Assembly (NCBI GenBank): GCA_913064945.1
Contig: CAJYAN010000004.1
Coordinates: 112,001-176,000 of the forward strand
Length of the DNA: 64,000 bases
Reading direction: 5' to 3'
DNA from: an uncultured Gammaproteobacteria bacterium
GTDB taxonomy: Bacteria > Pseudomonadota > Gammaproteobacteria > UBA6429 > Thiohalophilaceae
The notes beneath the pieces were generated by a model. The model was not told where the DNA came from. It saw only the letters and a program-made list of their open reading frames with translations, and ran no database searches. Positions 30,201 to 38,948 of the stretch are shown piece after piece. Position 1 is the first letter of the stretch; each line of letters starts with the position of its first letter. The translations under genes were made by a program, and so were the position numbers.

Positions 30201-31121
30201 ATGCTAACCATCATCATGGTGATGTGCGCTATTTTTCTGGATTTTCTGCTTGGCGGGCCTCGACGCTACCACCCGCTGGCGGGATTTAGCCGCTTGGTGA
30301 GCTATCTGGAAAAACGCTTTTATCCACCGAAGGGACGCCGTCCCCGTCATTTCCTGTTTGCCGGGATTTTGGGCTGGTGCATCCTTGTCCTGCCGTTTGT
30401 GTGTTTGTCATGGTGGTTAATAACATTGCCTTTCATTGCGATTCCGGCATCGATTGCAGGCCTGTCTCTGGCATTGGGCGGGCAGAGCTTGACCGAGCAT
30501 GCCTTAACAGTACAGTCAGCGCTCGAGGCTGGTAATCTCCGCTATGCGCGTGAGCGAGTGGCGGCCATGGTGAAACAGGAGAGTCGCGGACTCGATGAGG
30601 TTGGTGTTTGTCGTGCGGCTATCGGGTCTGTACTTGAGAATGGCAATGCGGCACTTTTTGCCGCTATTTTCTGGTTTGTTATGCTGGGTCTCCCCGGGGT
30701 AGTGCTGTATCGCCTTACCAACCTCCTCGCTGATATGTGGGATGATAGAGATGTCCACTATGTGTATTTTGGTCGGGCAGTGTCCAGGATCAATCATGCC
30801 CTAAACTGGGTTCCCGCCCGACTGACCGGGTTAACCTATGTTCTCGTTGGTGGTGACTGGCGTCATACTAAGGCCTTGGCAGTACAGGCAAAGCAATGGC
30901 AGGACCGCAATGCCGGTTGGTTGATCGCCTGTGGTGCAGGTGGTTTGGCATTAAAACTGGGAGGCCCTGTGATCAATCACGGCGACGAGATTACGCGCCC
31001 CTGGTTGGGTAGAGGTAATACACCAACCGTGAAAGATATTGGGCGAAGTATCCGCTTTGTCCAGCAGGGATTGTGGTTGTGGCTGGGGTTATTGTTCCTG
31101 TTTGGCTGGTTGAATGCCTGA
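30201..31121 (+). CDS. cbiB: CbiB/CobD family adenosylcobinamide-phosphate synthase
   Basis: Membrane protein of the CobD_CbiB family, which attaches aminopropanol (or its phosphate) to adenosylcobyric acid. 306 residues from ATG 30201, which has AAAAGGGA seven bases before it. Motifs: DFLLGGPRRYHPLAGFSRLV, SLEAGNLRYARERVAAMVKQESRGLDE (in parts) and FGRAVSRINHALNWVPARLTG. The frame is open to 30087, but that stretch is unlike the family. Next to CobC-type phosphatase, so a small cobalamin cluster. Confidence 0.88.
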   Translation: MLTIIMVMCAIFLDFLLGGPRRYHPLAGFSRLVSYLEKRFYPPKGRRPRHFLFAGILGWCILVLPFVCLSWWLITLPFIAIPASIAGLSLALGGQSLTEHALTVQSALEAGNLRYARERVAAMVKQESRGLDEVGVCRAAIGSVLENGNAALFAAIFWFVMLGLPGVVLYRLTNLLADMWDDRDVHYVYFGRAVSRINHALNWVPARLTGLTYVLVGGDWRHTKALAVQAKQWQDRNAGWLIACGAGGLALKLGGPVINHGDEITRPWLGRGNTPTVKDIGRSIRFVQQGLWLWLGLLFLFGWLNA

Positions 31122-31231
31122 GCATGACAGGCCGCGTATAAATGAGTAGAGAACATAGCCTGCCGTGATCAAACCATTCGGAGTTGATGTAGGCAAGTAG
31201 CCCTACAGCATTGGCAGGTAAAAACTTCTTT

Positions 31232-31405
31232 TTATTCGGACGGACTATTCTGAACATCAAAATGTTGAGTGATTGTATTTAGCCGTAGATCGAGGCAAAA
31301 AGGGGGCATGTTGACGTTCGGGATGTTGAAGACCGATATCAGGATAATGATAAAGATTCCAGTGAGAGCAATGGCGATGGCGACAAAGATACGCTCGTTG
31401 ACCAT
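31232..31405 (-). CDS. Small single-helix membrane protein, 57 residues
   Basis: Short open frame: MVNERIF, a hydrophobic helix (residues 7-28, VAIAIALTGIFIIILISVF), then a polar tail ending VQNSPSE. AGGGA lies eight bases before the ATG, which favours real translation. It stands alone in the otherwise empty 31122-32101 stretch. No homologue was recognised. Confidence 0.5.
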   Translation of the reverse strand: MVNERIFVAIAIALTGIFIIILISVFNIPNVNMPPFCLDLRLNTITQHFDVQNSPSE

Positions 31406-32101
31406 GTTTAAATTCCCTGACTGCCTGATCTTTAAATTAAGGTGACGTTATCCTATTTAAAAGGTGGCGACTATGATGTAAGCATTGGGCTAACTTTATT
31501 GTAGGGAAATTCCTACACGACAGGCTTGTAGGTAAACTAGGCCGATGTGATTTATATAGTGTCCTGAGTTTTTTTTTGCGTCATATCAGGTGAGCATCGG
31601 GTGTTACCATTGTCATAAAAAATCGTCAGGCATGACTGCTATCGATGTACTTGAAACGAAGTATTCGATGCATTGTAAAGTTTTCTGATGTTAGTAATGT
31701 CTTGGTTTGATATGAACACGACATCAACAGCGTTGTGTCATCGAGTGATAGAAAAAAATTTGATTGTCCATAATTGGGCCGGGATATGGTCAAGCAAAGC
31801 GGCGAACTTCCTCCACTTCATAATACCTTGCCCTGGGCCGCTTTTGCAGGTTTGTATTGAAAACACGGAGACAGCAAAACCACTCGAACCGTATTACCAT
31901 TAGCGACCTTGGCAGAATTTTCTGAACGGCTGTTGTAGCTATCGCAAAGGCGTCGCGGTACAGTTGAGATAACTTATTGCAGTATCACGGCGACGATACG
32001 GTATCGTAGTGAGCGACCTGCTGACAGCGCATTATGAAAATGATGCGTGTTAGCCCGGCTATCGAATTCGAAAATAAAGTACTTTTTTATAAGGAACACG
32101 C
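31406..32101. other. Intergenic stretch with no convincing gene
   Basis: About 700 bases between the small membrane protein and msrA. It has small palindromes (GTAGG / CCTAC near 31500) and a weak plus-strand frame at 31688-31903, whose composition is unlike its neighbours. No tRNA, terminator or repeat was seen. Confidence 0.5.
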
Positions 32102-32725
32102 ATGAAGCGTTTTGAAATGCCAACACCGGCAGAGACCTTGCCCGGTCGTGAAGCGGTGATGCCCATCGCGGGCAATCACTATGTGACTGGCCATGAAATG
32201 CAGCCACCATTCCCTGAAGGTCTACAGCAGGCGATGTTTGGTATGGGTTGCTTCTGGGGGGCTGAGCGTTATTTTTGGCAGTTAAAAGGAGTTTATAGCA
32301 CGGCGGTTGGCTATGCGGCGGGTTATACCCCGAATCCCAATTACGAAGAGGTTTGTTCCGGTTTGACGGGGCACAATGAGGTCGTCCTGGTGGTGTTTGA
32401 TCCCGAGGTGATTACTTACGACGAGTTACTGAAGACTTTCTGGGAAACGCATGATCCGACACAGGGAATGCGTCAGGGCAATGATCGCGGTACCCAATAT
32501 CGTTCAGGTCTCTATACGTTTAATGCCGAGCAGCAACAACAGGCCGAAAAAACCAGCCAGCTTTTTCAACAGGCATTGCGGGCACAGGGTTATGGCCTGC
32601 TGACGACAGAGATATTGCCAGCACCAACATTTTATTATGCCGAAGCGTATCACCAGCAATACCTGGCGAAAAACCCACGAGGTTACTGTGGATTGGGCGG
32701 TACGGGGGTTAGGCTTTATAAGTAA
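32102..32725 (+). CDS. msrA: Peptide methionine sulfoxide reductase A
   Basis: Repairs methionine-S-sulfoxide in proteins. 207 residues. Catalytic C50 lies in [13 protein letters not shown], followed by [18 protein letters not shown]. The C-terminal [10 protein letters not shown] supplies a resolving cysteine. The first 40 residues form the longer N-terminal extension seen in E. coli-type MsrA. ATG 32102 follows AAGGAA. It is monocistronic. Confidence 0.95.
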   Translation: MKRFEMPTPAETLPGREAVMPIAGNHYVTGHEMQPPFPEGLQQAMFGMGCFWGAERYFWQLKGVYSTAVGYAAGYTPNPNYEEVCSGLTGHNEVVLVVFDPEVITYDELLKTFWETHDPTQGMRQGNDRGTQYRSGLYTFNAEQQQQAEKTSQLFQQALRAQGYGLLTTEILPAPTFYYAEAYHQQYLAKNPRGYCGLGGTGVRLYK

Positions 32726-32853
32726 ATATTTAACTATAAAATAATATTCTTATATTCAGTAATCTGATTTTGTGACCAAATTCTCATTCCATCATTTTGG
32801 CGCTCTGTATCGTACACTTCCTGTTTGACGATTTGATTTTTAAAGGGGTGGTC

Positions 32854-33276
32854 ATGGCCGTCTTAATTCAGTATGCCAATGGAGTACCAGCGATTAAGTT
32901 TCCACTGGATCAGGATACTCTGTCGATTGGTCGTGGCGAGCAAAATGATATTTGCATTGCCGATCGTTATGCGAGTAAAGCGCATGCGGTCATTGAACTA
33001 AGGAAAAATGAACAGGGCGCGTGTTTTGTTATTCGCGATATGAAGAGTACGAATCATACTTTTGTGAATGACGAGACCATTGCCGAGAAAGAACTCTGTG
33101 CGGGTGATCTCCTGCAAATCGGCAAGAGCCAGTTTAAGTTTATGCAAAATCCGCATGAGGCAACGCTACACCAGGCACGTGAGGCAGATTCCATCTGTCA
33201 GGAACTAAGTCAGGGTGTGACGTTACGCGAGGATCAGTTCCATAAGAGCTTTAGTCGCCGTCTGAACCTGTACTAA
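32854..33276 (+). CDS. FHA domain protein
   Basis: 140 residues. A forkhead-associated domain (about 1-100) has LSIGRGEQNDICI and S41-K-A-H44, the phosphothreonine-binding residues, with MKSTNHTFVN and GDLLQIGKSQF after it. The C-terminal 40 residues are helical and polar. ATG 32854 has AAGGGG upstream and is chosen over an earlier start at 32797. It should bind a phosphorylated partner; no kinase is adjacent. Ends in a strong terminator. Confidence 0.88.
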   Translation: MAVLIQYANGVPAIKFPLDQDTLSIGRGEQNDICIADRYASKAHAVIELRKNEQGACFVIRDMKSTNHTFVNDETIAEKELCAGDLLQIGKSQFKFMQNPHEATLHQAREADSICQELSQGVTLREDQFHKSFSRRLNLY

Positions 33277-33299
33277 TAATATTTGCTAGGCAAATCTGG

Positions 33300-33332
33300 C
33301 GGCTGTCCCCCATAGGGGGCGGCCGTTTTTTT
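33300..33332 (+). terminator. Rho-independent terminator after the FHA gene
   Basis: GC-rich hairpin CGGC-TGTCCCCC with GGGGGCGGCCG, short ATA loop, followed by seven T. Confidence 0.85.
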
Positions 33333-33458
33333 GTGAGAGAAGAATAGCTTTTCTTGAGCGTCGTGACGGGTAAAGAGGATGCATTTAACAAGCAGTCTCC
33401 CGCCAGGGGAGGGACTGTGGCTGTCGACAGACCTCGGTCTAGCCCGCGGTCTGGTCAT

Positions 33459-33668
33459 TTAGGAGGCGAGGGCAGACTTTACTGACTCGGAAATTCCGCT
33501 TAGATTTTCCAGAAAATCAAGCAAGGCTGTCTCCGCATCGGTTTTACTGGTATAGGGGCCATGGTCCAGTCCCTCGCGGCAGGCAAAATACCACGCGGCA
33601 TCGACACAGAAAAAACGACCGCTCCGGAATGGAATACTACTGGATTCACCCTGTCGATTCATTTCCAT
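33459..33668 (-). CDS. Small protein, DUF6316-like
   Basis: 69 residues from ATG 33668 (AGG at a suitable distance; the frame is open to 33713). The pattern RSGRFFCVDAAWYFACREG then GPYTSKTDAETALLDFL matches a small family I recall as DUF6316, found in gammaproteobacteria and of unknown function. No signal peptide or membrane helix. Confidence 0.75.
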   Translation of the reverse strand: MEMNRQGESSSIPFRSGRFFCVDAAWYFACREGLDHGPYTSKTDAETALLDFLENLSGISESVKSALAS

Positions 33669-33827
33669 CGTAAGTACCTCAAATTTTCCACGGATGCTTA
33701 TATTTAGACACAATTATAGCAATTTGCACGGCGATGTTACTTTTTTGAGACCAGCGGTAGCAAACCCGTGGATAGAGGGAGGTAGGAGGCCGCAGGGCGG
33801 TGTAGCATCGTCCTGTATACAACATGG

Positions 33828-34385
33828 CTATTCCTCCGGCGCGACACGGATTCTGAGGCGCAGTGTTTTACCCGGATCATAAGCCAGGCGAGTGGTGAAT
33901 AACTGACCCCGATAGCGATAGGTGACGCGATAAGCCTCGATTTGCGATTCTGTATGGTAATCCACCTCTGTGCTGCAGCGAGTCTCGTAGCTGACGCGAT
34001 CATATGTCGTATACCGCTCCCTGGCACGCGCGGCATCATTGCCGATAGACGCCCCAAGCATGGTGCCTGCCGCCGTGGCCAGCCTTTTCCCATCCCCCCC
34101 ACCGAACTGGTTACCAATGACACCGCCAATAATGGCGCCGACCAGCGTACTACTGGCGCGACTGGGGCCGTATGATCGCGTAACCGGGTAGCGGACCTTT
34201 TCCTGCCAGCACTCACGTCGAGGTGTCGAAATCTGAACCTGCTGGTAGAGGGGCACGACCCGGATGACCCGCGCGGTATCCGAAAACTTCTGTGGCCGAT
34301 CATGCTGCCAGCGGGGAGCGGCATGCACCCCGGTCACGATGGTCAGACAGGCTGTGATTGCAAGCGTAGAGAAGGTCTTGTTCAT
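33828..34385 (-). CDS. Glycine-zipper 2TM domain envelope protein
   Basis: 185 residues. The signal peptide is cut near VHA|AP (residue 22-23). A glycine-zipper (about 81-118, TLVGAIIGGVIGNQFGGGDG and a second GTMLGASIGND half) resembles SlyB/UmoD-type envelope proteins. The C-terminal domain is basic and aromatic, with cysteines in RRECWQ and ETRCSTE. No lipobox cysteine. Envelope location is likely; the role is unknown. Transcribed divergently from the next gene. Confidence 0.85.
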   Translation of the reverse strand: MNKTFSTLAITACLTIVTGVHAAPRWQHDRPQKFSDTARVIRVVPLYQQVQISTPRRECWQEKVRYPVTRSYGPSRASSTLVGAIIGGVIGNQFGGGDGKRLATAAGTMLGASIGNDAARARERYTTYDRVSYETRCSTEVDYHTESQIEAYRVTYRYRGQLFTTRLAYDPGKTLRLRIRVAPEE

Positions 34386-34548
34386 GGTGGCACTCCTTTT
34401 AGTTTTCGTCGCTTGGGTAAAGATTAATGAGGTGACACTGAACGCTGGCTGAATCGTGAGGTTTTTTGTTGCCTGTCTGGCGGCATGTTGGCCATTTGCC
34501 TGCCATACTTTTATCGCCGAGGCGTGTGAAACAGAAGGGGGAGGGGAG

Positions 34549-34908
34549 ATGGCAAAGTCATTTGATATGAGACGTGGCGTGGCGTTACTGCCTGCCGAGC
34601 CACTGCACCGGCGCGTCCCTACCCAGGGACAGGATGGCAGGCCGCTGAACGACTTACTAATGATTATCCCGGGATTGAAGAAAAAGCCTGCCGCAGAGCA
34701 AGAGAGTATTTTACAAAAAATTGAACAGGCCTTACTGACCTATGAGAAATTTATTGTCTTTGCAGAATTAAACATCAAGCTGGGGACGTTGTGGCTAAGC
34801 ATTCCGTCTCAGCGTGGCCTGGGCGCTGAACTGGCGGCCTGGATCTATCATCACGTGCCGGAAACCCGTCTGGTGGCCCAGCATACGGCGACAGAAGTGA
34901 TCAGGTGA
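34549..34908 (+). CDS. Hypothetical protein, 119 residues
   Basis: Soluble, mostly helical small protein. ATG 34549 is preceded by GGAGGGGAG and is chosen over GTG 34456, whose extra 31 residues look unlike coding sequence. Contains LNDLLMIIPGLKKKPAAEQE and an amphipathic C-terminal half ending ATEVIR. No family was recognised. 77 bases upstream of the DUF1820 gene. Confidence 0.65.
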   Translation: MAKSFDMRRGVALLPAEPLHRRVPTQGQDGRPLNDLLMIIPGLKKKPAAEQESILQKIEQALLTYEKFIVFAELNIKLGTLWLSIPSQRGLGAELAAWIYHHVPETRLVAQHTATEVIR

Positions 34909-34985
34909 TTCCTGGCGAGGCTGGTTGGGGTATAATGTCGTTTCTCACTGTTTAATATAGTTCAACATAGGTTTGTGAAAATTGT

Positions 34986-35333
34986 ATGGCCAGCAAGACG
35001 CTCTTCAAAGTCAGTTTCGTCAACCAGGGCAAGATCTATGAAATGTTCGCCCGCCAGATTTCCCAGTCCAGTATGTATGGATTTGTTGAGATCGAAGAAC
35101 TGGTCTTCGGGGAAAAGACGTCACTGGTTGTTGACCCTGCTGAAGAAAGGCTCAAGGACGAATTTTCTGGCGTCAAACGTACCTATATCCCCATGCATTC
35201 TGTGATCCGTATTGATGAGGTGGAAAAGCGCGGTACGGCCAAAATTCTTAGCCTGGAGGGCGAAGCCACGTCCATGAGTTCACTCAGCCCTGCTTATCTA
35301 GCCGGTGTGAATAAACCTGAGAAGAAAAGTTAA
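34986..35333 (+). CDS. DUF1820 family protein
   Basis: 115 residues, closely matching the DUF1820 pattern: LFKVSFVNQGKIYEMFARQI, SSMYGFVEIEELVFGE, VVDPAEERLKDEF and YIPMHSVIRIDEVEKRG. Small cytoplasmic gammaproteobacterial protein of unknown function. It converges on the next minus-strand gene with a 14-base gap. Confidence 0.9.
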   Translation: MASKTLFKVSFVNQGKIYEMFARQISQSSMYGFVEIEELVFGEKTSLVVDPAEERLKDEFSGVKRTYIPMHSVIRIDEVEKRGTAKILSLEGEATSMSSLSPAYLAGVNKPEKKS

Positions 35334-35347
35334 CAGCGTCTGTCCCG

Positions 35348-35698
35348 CTAGACACTTGCGCCGAGTTTGCGGGCAATCGCCATCACTAACGGTTGGGGTG
35401 GATACTCCGCCTGCGGGGAGCCAAGATAGTCCAGCCAGGATTGATGCTGGCTGGCAAGCTCATGATTCGTTCCATGACAGGCCAGGACATTCAAAATATG
35501 TCCGTCGATTTTCCATGGACCCTCACCACTGATATTCCCGGCTAATACATGGGTGGTTAGTGCGGGTTGCCCCAGGTGCCAGTAGAGATCAAAGTAGAGT
35601 AGTCCCTGTGGATGAGGAAAGCATTCGGCCAACACTTTCTCGCTGCCATCTGGCGAACGTAACATCAGGGGGGCGGTGACAGTAAATAAATCCGGCAT
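35348..35698 (-). CDS. Hypothetical protein, 116 residues
   Basis: Soluble protein with LFYFDLYWHLGQPALTTHVL-like hydrophobic beta segments and GEGPWKIDGHILNVLACHGT. No signal peptide or membrane helix. The start ATG 35698 is the only reasonable one. No family was recognised. Confidence 0.7.
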   Translation of the reverse strand: MPDLFTVTAPLMLRSPDGSEKVLAECFPHPQGLLYFDLYWHLGQPALTTHVLAGNISGEGPWKIDGHILNVLACHGTNHELASQHQSWLDYLGSPQAEYPPQPLVMAIARKLGASV

Positions 35699-35786
35699 GG
35701 TATAAAGTACTTCAGCAAAATTGAATTTTCAAACGCATCATAGAACGTCACGCCTTGAAATAAAACATCGCAACGCAGGGGGTATT

Positions 35787-36782
35787 ATGAAAGCCGTACA
35801 AATGCAAGCCACAGGTGGGCCAGAGGTCTTACAGCTGACGGACGTTAGCACCCCGGAAATTAGCACCGCCGATCAAATCAAAGTACAGCTTAAGGCCGCG
35901 GGCATAAATCCAATTGATACTAAAATACGTAGTAGAGGTCTGTTCGTAGAGCATGCTCTACCCGCCATTATTGGTTGTGACGGCGCAGGCATTGTTACTG
36001 AGGTTGGTAGCGCCGTTACGTGCTGGAAGCCAGGTGATGAAGTCTGGTTTTGTCATGGTGGCCTTGGCAAGGCACCGGGCAATTATGCCGAGTACACCGT
36101 GTTGCCAGCGGTGCTCGCACAACGAAAACCCGTCCAGCTTACTTTTGCCCAGGCCGCCGCCGGGCCATTGGTACTCATTACCGCCTGGGAAGCGCTTTTC
36201 GACCGGGCCGGATTACTGGCAGAGCAGACCGTCCTGGTGCATGCGGGTGCCGGTGGTGTTGGTCATATTGCCATTCAATTGGCGAAGCTGGCAGGGGCAC
36301 ACGTTTGCACAACCGTCGGTTCGGACGCACACGCAGAATTTGTCCGGCAGTTAGGTGCTGACAGGGTCATCAATTATCATGAGGAAAATTTTGTTACGGC
36401 GACACTGGAGTGGACTCAGGGTGAGGGTGTTGATGTGGCACTCGAGTCGGTGAGTTCGGCTGTTTTCAAGGAGACCATTAATGCGATGGCGACGTATGGT
36501 AATTTAGTTACCCTGCTTGACCCCGGCAATGGCATTGACTGGAAAAATGCCCGGAATAAGAATTTGCAGATTAGTTTTGAACTGATGTTATTGCCCATGT
36601 TGCATGACATGGTGCCGGTGCTGGAACATCACGGTGAAATTCTGCGTGATTGTGCCGACTGGATAGACGAAGGTAAGCTACAATTACATGTCTCGCAGAC
36701 ATGGCCGTTAGCAGAGGCTGGTGCCGCACATAAGCAGATTGAAACAGGACATACTACGGCCAAGTTAGCACTGACGATCTAA
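35787..36782 (+). CDS. Zinc-independent medium-chain dehydrogenase, quinone oxidoreductase type
   Basis: 331 residues from ATG 35787, which follows AGGGGG. The GroES-like N-terminal domain has GINPIDTKIRSRG, without the usual zinc-ligand cysteine. The Rossmann part has AGAGGVGHIAIQLAK and places NADPH. This matches the quinone reductase/zeta-crystallin side of the MDR superfamily. The substrate is unknown. The frame is open back to 35721, but the extra residues are not family-like. Confidence 0.88.
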   Translation: MKAVQMQATGGPEVLQLTDVSTPEISTADQIKVQLKAAGINPIDTKIRSRGLFVEHALPAIIGCDGAGIVTEVGSAVTCWKPGDEVWFCHGGLGKAPGNYAEYTVLPAVLAQRKPVQLTFAQAAAGPLVLITAWEALFDRAGLLAEQTVLVHAGAGGVGHIAIQLAKLAGAHVCTTVGSDAHAEFVRQLGADRVINYHEENFVTATLEWTQGEGVDVALESVSSAVFKETINAMATYGNLVTLLDPGNGIDWKNARNKNLQISFELMLLPMLHDMVPVLEHHGEILRDCADWIDEGKLQLHVSQTWPLAEAGAAHKQIETGHTTAKLALTI

Positions 36783-36888
36783 ACAGGAGGTAGTATGTTG
36801 TGGCCTCGGATAATCACCCGCGGTTATACGACAGCATATTGCGAGGTGTTTCTCTGTTAGCGGATATATCGGTAAGCGCTGGCCTTGG

Positions 36889-37815
36889 TCAGCATTCGCT
36901 ATTGATAACCGGTATCCTTTTTTCGAGCTTTGCCTGCACCAGGGTTGTATAAATGAGTTCTTTCTGCAGGAGGTCTGGATAGAGTCGGTACAATGCGTGT
37001 AATCGCTGCGGATACTCGCAGGCCTGGATCTCGAGCAAGCGCCGTTCAGTCTCATTGAGATCGGGTAGCGTCAGCAGCCAGGGGGATTGCCAGTGGAAAA
37101 AGTCGTTAGCGAGTTGCTGCTCATTGGCGTTTTCCCAGTGCTGGCGCAAGAGAAAGTGTGGGAAGGCATTGGCTGGCAAGTGACGCTGGACGGGAGTTTG
37201 CTGCGGTGGGCCATCATATCGTACGACACCACTCCCATCCTCCTGACGCGCAATCCACATCATTTGACGATGCTGCCCGGCGGTCCGATGGACGAGTTGG
37301 GCGACCAGGTCACGATGAGATATCGGTGTGGTGCTACGCTCAGGTTGTTGAACAACATAGGCTTGTGTGGCGACGAAAGTGTGGTCATTGACCGCACAGG
37401 GGACCCAGACGGGTTGGGGAAGTCTGACTAGTTGCTGGTTGATGGGGCAGCTTGTTAATAACGCCAGAGGTTGCTGTTTCTGATCGAGTAACCAGCATTC
37501 CAAATTATCAAGTAGTGGAAAGTCTCGCTCATCTAACCATTCAGGGAGTTGCGCGACAAATGCATTCGCTCGCTGACGCCAGCTGGGGGAGGTGTGCAGT
37601 GGGTGGACGGAAAATTCTTTGACACCCTCGGCACGCGACCACAGGCCAAACAGGGTATAACGTTTCGATTCATTGTCTGACGCTAGTCGTATCTGCAGTC
37701 GCCAATGAACACCATCATTACTGATTGCGCGGATTTCCTGATGTTGGAGTATTCGCGTAGTACCATTGAATGGTGAGAGCAGGCGGAGACTATAACGTTC
37801 AACTGCGTGGCTCAT
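36889..37815 (-). CDS. Hypothetical protein, about 308 residues
   Basis: Soluble protein rich in Leu, Gln, Trp and His. It has a beta-rich N-terminal half and a helical C-terminal half (LPDLNETERRLLEIQACEYP and ILQKELIYTTLVQAK-like). ATG 37815 (MSHAVERYSL) is a likely start; ATG 37848 adds 11 residues. No signal peptide, membrane helix or known motif. The opposite strand is also open here, but its frames are shorter. Confidence 0.7.
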   Translation of the reverse strand: MSHAVERYSLRLLSPFNGTTRILQHQEIRAISNDGVHWRLQIRLASDNESKRYTLFGLWSRAEGVKEFSVHPLHTSPSWRQRANAFVAQLPEWLDERDFPLLDNLECWLLDQKQQPLALLTSCPINQQLVRLPQPVWVPCAVNDHTFVATQAYVVQQPERSTTPISHRDLVAQLVHRTAGQHRQMMWIARQEDGSGVVRYDGPPQQTPVQRHLPANAFPHFLLRQHWENANEQQLANDFFHWQSPWLLTLPDLNETERRLLEIQACEYPQRLHALYRLYPDLLQKELIYTTLVQAKLEKRIPVINSEC

Positions 37816-38232
37816 TGTCAAGTTAATTACCAGACGTCCGCAATGCAATGTGTTTGCACATCATGGTCTCTGGCGAACCAGAAAAAAATCGGCTAAAGGA
37901 GACGATGCAACCATGCGAGGCTAAGCGTAATGTGCGGTACAGGATATCATGATGCCAATCGAGCGTTTGATTGTCTTTTCGTGCGTTCCTGGAATACATC
38001 ATAAAAAGCTCGTTGGGTAGGGAAAATAATTATATCAATGCTCATAGAGGTGTGTAACATAAAACGCCTAGCCCTATAGTATAATACAAGAGTAAAAACT
38101 TCTCATGATAATGGGTATAATGATCTCTTTAGTACAGTTGAAGAGTATTTTTTAAAACAACCGATATTAATAACCACGTTACCAGTAGGAATAAAGTTAT
38201 CGGTCTGCTAATTGTAAAATGGCGAGGATTTT
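37816..38232. other. AT-rich spacer upstream of the nitroreductase gene
   Basis: About 400 bases without a gene. It holds a perfect -10 box (38080-38085) and otherwise nothing clear. Confidence 0.5.
38080..38085 (+). promoter_or_regulatory. Possible -10 element for the nitroreductase gene
   Basis: Exact TATAAT about 150 bases before the start codon, in an AT-rich stretch. No good -35 at 16-18 bases, so it may need an activator or may be chance. Confidence 0.3.
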
Positions 38233-38817
38233 ATGGGATTAGATCAAAGCGCTCTTGATATTTTGTTTAACGAAGCACGTAGTTTCAATTCCTGGCAGGA
38301 TAAACCAGTGAGTGATGAACAACTGAGGGCGATTTATGACCTGATGAAAATGGGTCCCACAGCGGCGAATTCCTGTCCTGCACGTCTGGTGTTTGTAAAA
38401 TCAGATGTTGCCAAGCAACGACTCAAACCACATTTGAATGAGGGTAATGTGGATAAGTCGATGTCCGCACCCGCCGTGGCCATCATTGGTATGGATTTGG
38501 AGTTTCATGAAAGGCTGGCCTATTTATTTCCACATACAGATGCCCGCTCATGGTTTGCCGGTAATCCTGCTAAAATTGAAAAATCGGCCTTCCTTAATAC
38601 GGCACTACAAGGGGCCTATTTTATAACCGCCATTCGGAGCCTGGGTCTAGACGCCGGACCAATGTCAGGGGTGAATAACGAGACACTGGATAAGGAATTT
38701 TTTTCTGATGGCAAGGTAAAATCGTTATTCATCTGTGCTATTGGATATGGTGATAAAACGAAACTGTATCCACGACAACCACGACTTGATTTTGCAGAGG
38801 CCTGCAATATTATTTAG
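38233..38817 (+). CDS. Nitroreductase, malonic semialdehyde reductase (RutE/HadB) type
   Basis: 194-residue flavin oxidoreductase: NEARSFNSWQDKPVSDEQL, DLMKMGPTAANSCPARLVFV, and LGLDAGPMSGVNNETLD are close to the RutE/HadB group (length 196). An FMN and NADPH dependent reductase of small aldehydes is expected. No rut genes are nearby, so the name rutE is not used. The start ATG follows GAGG. Ends at a bidirectional terminator. Confidence 0.88.
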   Translation: MGLDQSALDILFNEARSFNSWQDKPVSDEQLRAIYDLMKMGPTAANSCPARLVFVKSDVAKQRLKPHLNEGNVDKSMSAPAVAIIGMDLEFHERLAYLFPHTDARSWFAGNPAKIEKSAFLNTALQGAYFITAIRSLGLDAGPMSGVNNETLDKEFFSDGKVKSLFICAIGYGDKTKLYPRQPRLDFAEACNII

Positions 38818-38895
38818 AGGTTAATGCAGATTAACTATGTTGTGGCATTGCTGCCTGGTACGTCGCTAGCCTAGTAAAGGCAGAACAGTGGCTTT

Positions 38896-38933
38896 AAAAA
38901 TAGAAAGGCTGTCAGCCAGCCGTTCTATTTTTT
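38896..38933. terminator. Bidirectional terminator between nitroreductase and PstS-like genes
   Basis: Long interrupted stem: AAATAGAA with TTCTATTT outside, GGCTG with CAGCC inside, TCAGC loop, A run on one side and T run on the other. Serves both convergent genes. Confidence 0.85.
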
Positions 38934-38948
38934 GAAAGTGGCCGTCTC

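Noticed and set aside
31688-31903. 71-residue frame in the 31-32 kb spacer as a gene
   Set aside because: Weak start, no Shine-Dalgarno and a composition unlike neighbouring proteins.
37071-37431. Plus-strand frames opposite the 36889-37815 gene
   Set aside because: Shorter than the minus-strand frame and without ribosome sites.
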